From Pseudomonadales bacterium (GTDB lineage: Bacteria > Pseudomonadota > Gammaproteobacteria > Pseudomonadales > Azotimanducaceae), in assembly GCA_022822135.1 (NCBI GenBank), contig JAJECH010000039.1:1-57637 (forward strand): 57,637 nucleotides of DNA. Reading direction: 5' to 3'. The translations under genes were made by a program, and so were the position numbers. Each line of letters opens with the position of its first letter. Positions within the stretch are counted from its first letter, which is position 1. The notes under the pieces were generated by a model. It worked only from the letters and a program-made list of their open reading frames with translations. It was not told where the DNA came from and made no database searches. Shown here piece by piece: positions 51,111 through 57,637 of this stretch.

Positions 51111-51966
51111 CTGCAGAATCCTTCAGTTGCAGCGCAAGTTTTTGTGCAACGACATTTTGTAAGGTGAGATCGCCGGCGAGCGGATCCGTGGCGAGGACCT
51201 CTGAAACCAGACGATCGTGTAATTCGCGATCAAAGATTGCGCGCGCATACATTTCTGCCATCATTGCCTTAGCGTAGAGATTCGCACCCTCACTGATCTC
51301 GATCGCTCGTTCAAAGTTCTCTCGCCCTAATTCCGGTTCACCTCCTAGAGCGGCGGGTAGGAACGTAGCGAAAACGCCCATGTAAATGAACGGCGATCCA
51401 TTGGCATACGATGGATCCAACTGAATGACATGCTCCATCAAGTATTTAGCTTTCGGTAGTTCAGCAATCGCCAAGTAGTCGTCCGCGTGCGCTTGAATCC
51501 AGCCGGCCCAATTGCTCGCAAGAATGTACAGATAGTCGATATCTCCCATGGACGTAGCGTCCACAATCTCCTTGAAATCGATGAAGGATGCGTCTGTGAC
51601 GTTGCAAAACACCTCTCGATGCCGACAGCTGGCTCGCAACGCAAGTTGCTTGCCTTTTGTTGCAAAATACTTTCGTCTACTCTCTTCTTCAACAAATCCC
51701 GCTGCGTACGATCCATTAAGCATCGCAGCAGTGTTCAACATGGATGGGTCATTGGGATTTCCTTCAATCAAGGCATCCACGAGTATCAGGTATGCTGGCA
51801 GCCCTTCTTCTACGACGCCAAAATCGGAACTGCCAAGCACAGCAGACGACAGATCTTCCGCAATACTGTTCGTAAATCCCGAAATAATCGCGGAACAAGA
51901 GACTGTGAGCGACATGCCGATGGTTACGACTGCGATTCTGTAGAAAACTAGAAGCCGTGATTTCAT
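51097..51966 (-). CDS. TatT, TRAP-associated TPR lipoprotein
   Basis: About 289 residues from ATG 51966 (an upstream in-frame start at 51993 would precede the signal peptide). The lipobox LTVSC follows a hydrophobic stretch. The mature part is all helical with TPR-like repeats: GNPNDPSMLNTAAMLNGSYAAGFV, YLMEHVIQLDPSYANGSPFIYMGVFATFLPAALGG, RAIEISEGANLYAKAMMAEMYAR. In Treponema the homologue (Tp0956, TatT) forms a complex with the binding protein, possibly handing over hydrophobic ligands. It opens the TRAP operon. Confidence 0.9.
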   Translation of the reverse strand: MKSRLLVFYRIAVVTIGMSLTVSCSAIISGFTNSIAEDLSSAVLGSSDFGVVEEGLPAYLILVDALIEGNPNDPSMLNTAAMLNGSYAAGFVEEESRRKYFATKGKQLALRASCRHREVFCNVTDASFIDFKEIVDATSMGDIDYLYILASNWAGWIQAHADDYLAIAELPKAKYLMEHVIQLDPSYANGSPFIYMGVFATFLPAALGGEPELGRENFERAIEISEGANLYAKAMMAEMYARAIFDRELHDRLVSEVLATDPLAGDLTLQNVVAQKLALQLKDSADDFF

Positions 51967-52020
51967 GTACAAGATGGAAACAGACGTAATCAAGAGCTCA
52001 GTATGAGAAAACGTGGGTCG

Positions 52021-52647
52021 CTAAGTCGACTGAGACGCTTCTTGAACAGCAAGCACCAACGCATCTAAATCGGGTCGCTCCTTGTAGCCAGGCACCGCAC
52101 GCTTAAATTTGATCGTCGCATCCGGCAATACGAAAATGACGCCCGGATGTGGGATTCCATAGGCGGGATGACCCGCTTCGTATTCACTGTTGAGGATACC
52201 AAAACCCTTGACCGTGGTCGCATCTTGATCTGCAAGCATCGGGTATTTCAACCCTTGTTCTTCCGCGAAGGAGGAATTCTGTAGATATGCGTCATACGAA
52301 ATGGCTGCGAGGTTTACACCGAGAGATTGGAAGTCTTCAAAACGTTCGTTCAGCTGCACGAGCTGAGTCTTACAGTACGGTCACCAATTGGTGGAGCGCA
52401 CGAAGAATATGAGCAGCCCGTTCTCTCCCTTTAAGTCGTCGAAGTCCAGACTTTCGCCGTTAGTATCTTTAACCGATAGCGTCGGCAGCGAAGCACCGAT
52501 CGACGGCGCCCAGTCTTTTGTATATTCGGGATTCCAATCAAGCAATGACGTCAAATCCTCTACGTCCTGATTTCCGCAAGCAACCGTAAGCAAAGCTCCG
52601 CTTACGATCAACAGCATCCTAATAAAACTACTCAAATTTCTCCCCAC
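52021..52647 (-). CDS. redoxin (AhpC/TSA-like) lipoprotein, probable selenoprotein read through UGA
   Basis: Reading through the TGA at 52383-52381 gives one 208-residue redoxin. Part one (GTG 52647) has a lipoprotein signal (ALLTVAC24) and a thioredoxin-like start PSIGASLPTLSV..LLIFFVRSTNW. Part two continues in the same frame, P-Y-C-K-T-Q-L-V-Q-L, then LGVNLAAISYD and GIPHPGVIFVLPDA. The active site thus reads W-U89-P-Y-C92 where relatives, as I recall them, have W-C-P-Y-C. The SECIS-like hairpin at 52350-52366 supports selenocysteine insertion. Alternatives are a nonsense mutation or sequencing error. It lies 54 bases upstream of the TatT gene, on the same strand. Role: membrane-anchored periplasmic thiol/peroxide redox reactions (inference). 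Confidence 0.8.
52350..52366 (-). promoter_or_regulatory. SECIS-like hairpin after an in-frame UGA
   Basis: Counting from the base after UGA in the mRNA, UCAGCU (15-20) pairs perfectly with AGCUGA (26-31) around the loop CGUGC (21-25). Bacterial SECIS elements, as known from fdhF and surveys, lie within about 16-37 bases of the UGA and have a G in the first two loop positions; here the second loop base is G. A lower stem may continue imperfectly (G8-C37, U9-A36, G12-C33). It lies wholly inside the coding region, as expected in bacteria. Confidence 0.65.
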
Positions 52648-52840
52648 TTAGTTTTACGCGGTTCCGTGGCACTTAGGTGAAAAACCGAACAGAGCGTTGT
52701 AAAACAACAACGATTGTGACAAATTGCTTTCCAACAGACTATTATTGCCGTGGACCCAATCGGTCACGTATGAAGGTGAGCCTTTCAAGGCGGTCTAAAC
52801 CTTCAATTATTCCCTAACCCAAGCATAGATTATTCGTCAA

Positions 52841-53935
52841 ATGTCACGAAATTTCTGGGTCGCGCTCGTGATCCTGCTCATCGCGATCGCCTGGTTTTCA
52901 TATGACTTCCTTACACCGGAAGAAATCATTGCCTCAGACAAGACGCTCGCTGATATAAACGCCGAAAGCGAAGCGTTGGTCGCGGATCTACCTGCGACAA
53001 AGGTGCGAGCTAAAGTCAGTGTTGCACAGGAAAAACAACGAATCTCTAGCTTGAGCGGCCGAACGGAAAACAAACGTACGGTTATCGTGCGAGCGGAAGT
53101 CGGCGGCTTAGTGATTGACCGCGTAGTCGAGCTTGGTGAACGCGTGAAAGAAGGCGACCCGCTGTGCGTACTTGAACTCGATGAGCGTGAAGCGAGGGTT
53201 CGGGAAGCGGAAGACCTGCTTCGGGAGATGAAACTTGAATATGCAGGTCAAGCGTCGTTACGAGACAGCGGTTTACAGATTGAGCGACAAATCGCAGCAG
53301 CGAAGGCTCGTGTCACACAAGCCGAAGCAATGCTTTTACAACGTCAAAAGGAATTAGAACGATCAACCATCAAGGCGCCTTTCAACGGCTTTATCGAAGA
53401 ATCTCACGTTGAAGTAGGTGATCTGCTTCAACCTGGGACACCTTGTGTAACACTCATTGATCTCGATCCTATGAAGGTGATCGCGCAGGTTAGCGAGAAG
53501 GAAATACATCATTTCGCGATAGACACGATCGCGGAAGCTCGTCTACCGTCTGGTGAGACAGTTTCCGGTAACGTCACGTTCATAGGACAACAGTCGAACG
53601 CCAATACACGCACATTTATCGTCGAAATTCTCGTCGAGAATCCAGACTTCAATATACGCTCGGGTCTCACCGCCGAATTGTTGATTCCATTGGAACGGTA
53701 TCTCGCGCACAAGGTACCGATCGCACTCATTGGAATCAATGATGACGGGCAACTCGGTGTACAAACTGTGGGTGATGCCAGTCGCGTCGAATTTGTGCCG
53801 ATCGCCATCGTAGCAGAGGACGAAGACGGAGCGTGGGTCACGGGATTACCAGACATCACAACCCTAATCACCGTTGGGCAAGACTTTGTAGTGCCAAACG
53901 AAACAGTTGAGGTCGTCTTTGAGGACGAAATCTAA
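52841..53935 (+). CDS. RND efflux periplasmic adaptor (HlyD/MFP family)
   Basis: A 364-residue adaptor with an N-terminal membrane anchor (FWVALVILLIAIAWFSYDF). The lipoyl halves are RAEVGGLVIDRVVELGERVKEGDPLCVLE and STIKAPFNGFIEESHVEVGDLLQPGTPCVTLID, separated by a coiled-coil hairpin (about 115-165, REAEDLLREMKLEYA...QAEAMLLQRQKELE). It bridges the RND permease encoded 12 bases downstream to an outer-membrane channel, not encoded here. Confidence 0.93.
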   Translation: MSRNFWVALVILLIAIAWFSYDFLTPEEIIASDKTLADINAESEALVADLPATKVRAKVSVAQEKQRISSLSGRTENKRTVIVRAEVGGLVIDRVVELGERVKEGDPLCVLELDEREARVREAEDLLREMKLEYAGQASLRDSGLQIERQIAAAKARVTQAEAMLLQRQKELERSTIKAPFNGFIEESHVEVGDLLQPGTPCVTLIDLDPMKVIAQVSEKEIHHFAIDTIAEARLPSGETVSGNVTFIGQQSNANTRTFIVEILVENPDFNIRSGLTAELLIPLERYLAHKVPIALIGINDDGQLGVQTVGDASRVEFVPIAIVAEDEDGAWVTGLPDITTLITVGQDFVVPNETVEVVFEDEI

Positions 53936-53947
53936 GTCGGTTATCAG

Positions 53948-56900
53948 ATGAGAGACGCCTTAATCGATCGAACCTTAGGTCGAAAACGAACAACGATCCT
54001 TCTTATGCTCGTCGTGGTCCTATTCGGACTCATCGGACGAGTGTCCATTCCGATCGAATCAAGCCCGAGAATCGACGTACCGTTCTTTGTCATCACTGTG
54101 ATACATGAAGGGATATCGCCGGAAGACGCAATTCAGCTGCTTGTTTTACCACTTGAAACGGAACTGAGTTCGGTCGAAGGTGTAGAGGAAGTGCAGTCAT
54201 TCGGCAACGAAGGCGCCGCAACCGTATTTGTGGAGTTCGATGTCGAAGTTGATTTGGATAAAGCTCTGCTCGACGTACGCGAGGCTGTTGATCGCGCGAA
54301 GGTGAAGTTCCCTTCGACCGCGGAAGAGCCCATCGTAAGTGAGCAAACGACGGCAAGCTTTCCCGTCCTACAGGTCAACATCACGGGCAAAGATTCACCA
54401 GAAAGGATGCTCTACCTACTGGCGCAGGATCTGAAGAACCGTCTTGAGGCGATCCCGTCCGTTCTTGAAGCAGATATTCGAGGCAATCGAGAGGAGCTCC
54501 TTGAAGTCGTAATCGATCCCTCCGATCTTGCTGCCTACGCAATCACGATCGATCAATTGATGGTCACCCTGCAGCGCAATACGCGACTAATTCCGGCGGG
54601 TGCGCTCGATTCGGGAGACGGCCGAATCTCCATTAAAGTGCCAAGCGTTATTGAAGAGGCAAAAGATCTATGGGATTTACCCGTCAAGGTTGAAGGTGAC
54701 GTCGTAATAACGCTTAAGGACGTCGCGTCTGTGGCACGCACATTCAAAGATCGAGACAACTTCGCGCGTGTGAATGGCGCTCAAACGATGGCGGTTTACG
54801 TGTTCAATCGCGTCAACTCCAACGAGATTGACACAGCAAACGCTGTAAAAGCGGCTGTTGAGGAGTGGAAGGCTTCAACACCTAAGTACGTCGATGTCTT
54901 CTATAGTCAAGACCAATCACCCTATGCACTCCGACAAGTGCGAGAACTCGAAGGAAACGTCCTCACTGCGTTGGTCATCGTCATGGTGCTAGTGGTTGGA
55001 AGCATGGGTTTCCGAAGCGGAATCATTGTCGGTCTCGCGATTCCAGTTTCATTCCTATTCGCCATAGGGATCGTATGGGTCATGGGGTTGACGTTTAACT
55101 TCATGGTCTTGTTCGGCATGCTATTAGGTCTTGGCATGCTGATTGATGGTGCGATTGTGATCACCGAATACGCTGATCGGAAAATGATCGAAGGGCACAC
55201 ACGCAACGAGGCATACGCGTTGGCGGCAAAACGCATGTTCTGGCCAGTTACTGCTTCAGTCGCAACGACACTTGCTGCTTTTCTGCCATTGATGTTCTGG
55301 CCGGGTGTCTCCGGAAAGTTCATGAGTTACTTACCCATTACGGTATTCGCGGTGTTGAGCGGAAGTCTTCTGTACGCCCTCTGTTTTGGACCTGTGCTAG
55401 GTGCCATATTCGGCAAAGCTGGTTCTTTAACGGAAGCTGCGAAAGCACGTATAGCGGTCCTTGAATCTGGCGATCCCACGACACTGCGCTCGTTCACCGG
55501 TATATACGCACGTTTGGTAAAAGTATCAACACGCCACGCATGGTTGACTGTGTCACTCACAGTACTCGCGTTGATTGTTTCGTTCGTTGCATACAACACA
55601 AAACAGCTCGGGATGATCTTCTTCGAATCCGACCCTCAGTATGCGCAAGTACTGATCCATGCACGTGGGAACCTGACGATCAACCAGACCTCAGAGTTTG
55701 TCGGCGAAGTCGAAGACCGGTTGATGCACGTACCGGGAGTACAGGGAATCAACACCATCGCCTCCGTTGCTGCTGGCGGATTCTTTGGGTCGCAAGATGC
55801 GTCACAAGACGTTATATCGTCCATATTCGTCGAATTGACAGATCAAGCTGAACGCGAAATGTCGGGCGAGGACACGCTCGAGGAAATGCGCGACCGTGTG
55901 AAAGATCTTGTGGGCATCGTCGTGGAAGTTCGTCCACTTGAAGAAGGTCCCCCAGTCGGAAAACCCGTTCAGATCGAGTTTTCGTCGAACTACCGTGAAC
56001 TCATTCCACCTGTCGTTGCGGCGATTCGCGAGTATATCGAGACAGACGTGGACGGATTGCGTGACGTAGAAGACTCGCGACCCATCCCTGGGGTTCAATG
56101 GCGAATCGCCGTTGACCGAGCTCGCGCGGCAATATTCAATGCTGACGTAACGCTTGTTGGGATGGCAGTACAACTCGTCACTAATGGTATTTTTATGGGT
56201 GAATACCGACCAGATGACGTCGACGATGCCGTTGATATTCGGGTTCGTTTTCCCGAAGAAAGTCGAGGTCTCGACTCATTGGACGACATGCGAATTCCGA
56301 CGAGCCAAGGTTTGGTTCCGATGTCGAATTTCGTGAAACGCGAACCGATTAACAGTATCGAGAACATCACCCGACGTGATCGTAAGCACGTTTTCGAGAT
56401 TCTTGCCGATGTCGAACCTGGTGTACTAGCCGATGCGAAAGTACGAGAAATCGGCGCATGGCTCGATCAACAGCAATTTGATCCACGCGTCACGATTCGA
56501 TTCCGCGGAGCTAACGAAGAACAGCAGGAGTCCATCGCTTTCGTGATTCAGGCTTTCATTTTTGCGCTATGCCTGATGTTCGTGCTGCTGGTAACCCAAT
56601 TCAATAGCATTTATGAGAGCTTTCTGATTCTCTTCAGCGTTGTGATGTCAACTGCCGGTGTGTTGCTCGGTTTAGTCATCACGAATCGTCCATTCAGCGC
56701 AATCCTGACCGGGATTGGCATCGTTGCGCTTGCTGGAATCGTTGTGAATAACAACATCGTGCTCATAGATACGTACAACCAGTTGCGTCGAGACCACCCT
56801 GAACTGAACTACCTCGATCTGATCGTTCGTACTGGTGCCCAGAGATTCCGTCCTGTCTTGCTCACGACAGTAACCACGGTCATGGGTCTGATGCCTCTTG

Positions 56901-57139
56901 CAAGCAATATCTCAATGGACTTCGTCAACGGCGAGATCATCGTTGGTAGTTCTGTATCGAGTTTTTGGGTACCGCTTGCACAAGCGATCGTATTTGGATT
57001 GACCTTTGCCACGGTACTAACTCTTGTCTGCACTCCCGCGATGTTGGCATTCCCACATCAACTCAAGAACCTCGGGCACGCAATATCCGACCGTTGGCGT
57101 GCACAAAGAGCGCGAAACGCAGAGACTCTAACGTCATAA
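53948..57139 (+). CDS. RND efflux permease, HAE1 type
   Basis: A 1063-residue proton-driven efflux pump with two six-segment repeats. Landmarks are GLGMLIDGAIVITEYADRKMIEG in the proton-relay helix of the first half, TVTTVMGLMPL in the second, and a large periplasmic porter region beginning IPIESSPRIDVPFFVITVIHEGISPEDAIQLLVLPLE. The length fits HAE1 (AcrB-like, drugs or lipophiles) rather than heavy-metal CzcA. It forms a two-gene operon with the adaptor. The tail is short and basic. Confidence 0.95.
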   Translation: MRDALIDRTLGRKRTTILLMLVVVLFGLIGRVSIPIESSPRIDVPFFVITVIHEGISPEDAIQLLVLPLETELSSVEGVEEVQSFGNEGAATVFVEFDVEVDLDKALLDVREAVDRAKVKFPSTAEEPIVSEQTTASFPVLQVNITGKDSPERMLYLLAQDLKNRLEAIPSVLEADIRGNREELLEVVIDPSDLAAYAITIDQLMVTLQRNTRLIPAGALDSGDGRISIKVPSVIEEAKDLWDLPVKVEGDVVITLKDVASVARTFKDRDNFARVNGAQTMAVYVFNRVNSNEIDTANAVKAAVEEWKASTPKYVDVFYSQDQSPYALRQVRELEGNVLTALVIVMVLVVGSMGFRSGIIVGLAIPVSFLFAIGIVWVMGLTFNFMVLFGMLLGLGMLIDGAIVITEYADRKMIEGHTRNEAYALAAKRMFWPVTASVATTLAAFLPLMFWPGVSGKFMSYLPITVFAVLSGSLLYALCFGPVLGAIFGKAGSLTEAAKARIAVLESGDPTTLRSFTGIYARLVKVSTRHAWLTVSLTVLALIVSFVAYNTKQLGMIFFESDPQYAQVLIHARGNLTINQTSEFVGEVEDRLMHVPGVQGINTIASVAAGGFFGSQDASQDVISSIFVELTDQAEREMSGEDTLEEMRDRVKDLVGIVVEVRPLEEGPPVGKPVQIEFSSNYRELIPPVVAAIREYIETDVDGLRDVEDSRPIPGVQWRIAVDRARAAIFNADVTLVGMAVQLVTNGIFMGEYRPDDVDDAVDIRVRFPEESRGLDSLDDMRIPTSQGLVPMSNFVKREPINSIENITRRDRKHVFEILADVEPGVLADAKVREIGAWLDQQQFDPRVTIRFRGANEEQQESIAFVIQAFIFALCLMFVLLVTQFNSIYESFLILFSVVMSTAGVLLGLVITNRPFSAILTGIGIVALAGIVVNNNIVLIDTYNQLRRDHPELNYLDLIVRTGAQRFRPVLLTTVTTVMGLMPLASNISMDFVNGEIIVGSSVSSFWVPLAQAIVFGLTFATVLTLVCTPAMLAFPHQLKNLGHAISDRWRAQRARNAETLTS

Positions 57140-57147
57140 AGAAGCCG

Positions 57148-57167
57148 CACGTAGTAAGAGCTACGTG
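57148..57167. repeat. 7-bp inverted repeat after the RND operon
   Basis: CACGTAG-taagag-CTACGTG is a perfect 7-bp stem 8 bases after the permease stop. No T-tract follows, so it would be a weak intrinsic terminator at best, or a 3'-end stabilising hairpin. Confidence 0.4.
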
Positions 57168-57276
57168 TCAGCACCGATACCTTATTACCTCTAGTGATAG
57201 ATGGTCATTGGAGAACCCGATTGACACCGTCTCAAAGTTGTGTCAAGTTTTTTCTGCAAAAAGGTTTTAGTGAGGT

Positions 57277-57308
57277 CTCGGCGACCGACCCGCGGGTCTG
57301 TCGCCGAG
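57277..57308 (-). terminator. 32-nt hairpin after the transposase gene (right copy)
   Basis: On the plus strand CTCGGCGAC and GTCGCCGAG enclose a C-G-A/T-C-T region around CCCGCGGG. One mismatch is present at the outermost of the three inner pairs. Compared with the left copy, the mismatch has moved while the fold stays, suggesting the stem is maintained. Confidence 0.5.
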
Positions 57309-57327
57309 GCTGCGATTGATGTTGATT

Positions 57328-57637
57328 TCATGCCGCTTTCGCCCACGTTGGTGATGAAGTTGCATGCCCCTTGATGAGCCCGATCTCACCGGTCAGATAG
57401 CGTTTCCCGGAGATCCACTGGTCGTGGGTTTCGGCCGCGAGCGCTCGAATCAGACGCAGGCACGACGCTTCGTTCGGAAAAATCCGTACCACCCGGGTCC
57501 GCCGTCGAATCTCTTCATTGAACCGTTCCAGCATGTTCGTCGATTTCATCCGACGCCGATGGCGACGCGGCAACCGATACACCGAGAACGTCTCCTCGAT
57601 GTGTTCCTCAACCCAGGTGACCAGTTTCTCGCACCCG
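57328..57637 (-). CDS. IS256-family transposase, C-terminal part
   Basis: About 102 residues in a frame open to the window edge; a GTG at 57582 is an internal codon, not the start. The sequence has WVEEHIEETFS, RLPRRHRRRMKSTNMLERFNEEIRRRTRVVRIFPNEASCLRLIRAL, which is the strongly conserved C-terminal region of IS256/mutator transposases, including the Glu (NEEI) of the DDE triad. It ends TWAKAA, as does the left copy. An intact element probably continues beyond 57637. Confidence 0.93.
   Translation of the reverse strand, partial: GCEKLVTWVEEHIEETFSVYRLPRRHRRRMKSTNMLERFNEEIRRRTRVVRIFPNEASCLRLIRALAAETHDQWISGKRYLTGEIGLIKGHATSSPTWAKAA

Larger units (their letters stand above)
57236..57637 (-). 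mobile_element. 3' end of an IS256-family insertion sequence (right copy)
   Basis: It runs from the terminal CTTGACACAACT (minus strand, ending at 57236) through a hairpin into the C-terminal third of the transposase. It is in opposite orientation to the left copy, both 3' ends facing inward. Bases in the terminal 64 differ at about seven positions from the left copy, so these are two distinct copies rather than one recently duplicated element. The 5' end is outside the window. Confidence 0.88.

Noticed and set aside
52381-52647. Truncated 88-residue redoxin as a pseudogene fragment
   Set aside because: The frame continues after the TGA with conserved redoxin sequence and a SECIS-like hairpin; a selenoprotein explains all of this better than decay, though decay is not fully excluded.

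Overview
This window looks like a piece of chromosome from an uncultivated, probably marine Gammaproteobacterium. The main evidence is the lipopolysaccharide/cell-wall block exbB-exbD-msbA-lpxK-kdsB-murB-rne, whose order matches the Pseudomonas-type arrangement. TonB, TRAP and RND systems of Gram-negative type and an RNase E with a long disordered tail agree with this. Sulfatases, a DUF5916 outer-membrane protein, an F420-type LLM oxidoreductase, acyl-CoA enzymes and IS debris suggest a marine or host-associated lifestyle (inference).

Layout. (1) Both ends are partial copies of one IS256-family element in opposite orientation with their 3' ends facing inward, so the window is probably bounded by assembly repeats. 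(2) 0.2-3.5 kb: an alpha/beta hydrolase coupled to a CinA-like/nucleotidyltransferase fusion, then an AAA_14/DUF4143 ATPase. (3) 3.8-8.7 kb: a ZnuD-like TonB receptor with two His/Asp/Glu-rich segments and a good Zur-box candidate upstream, then a four-gene cassette of two DUF1538 membrane proteins, a P-II-like protein and a CBS protein. (4) 8.8-13.2 kb: MATE exporter, crotonase, F420-type oxidoreductase, SDR and flavin reductase. (5) 13.2-13.5 kb: internally deleted IS200/IS605 (TnpB) remnant. (6) 13.6-25.2 kb: glutamate-synthase-like FMN enzyme, DUF5916 protein, HSL-type hydrolase, SDR, two MaoC-type dehydratases, enoyl-CoA hydratase, a two-component system with a small exported protein, and a thiolase. 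(7) 25.8-27.3 kb: sulfatase. (8) 27.6-35.3 kb: RDD-SpoIIM-DUF4129-DUF4350-MoxR-DUF58-RDD-RDD operon, followed by a second TnpB remnant. (9) 36.2-39.0 kb: rne. (10) 39.0-52.6 kb on the minus strand: a nearly gap-free series running (in transcription order) redoxin selenoprotein, TatT/DctP/DctQ/DctM TRAP transporter, galU, exbB, exbD, an msbA-lpxK fusion, sulfatase, kdsB, thioesterase, AlkB-like, murB. (11) 52.8-57.1 kb: RND adaptor and permease.

The most striking item is at 52021-52647. A lipoprotein-type redoxin reads straight through an in-frame UGA exactly where a WCxxC active site expects its first Cys, giving W-U-P-Y-C. A perfect 6-bp stem with a 5-nt loop carrying a G at its second position starts 15 nt after the UGA, as expected for a bacterial SECIS. 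Other notable items are a single polypeptide joining the MsbA flippase to the LpxK lipid A kinase, an RNase E that has lost one Cys of the Zn-link, the DUF1538/P-II/CBS cassette, and the CinA-like/nucleotidyltransferase fusion lacking the usual deamidase Ser.

No tRNA, rRNA, CRISPR array or replication origin was recognised. All function calls come from reading motifs; no database search was run.
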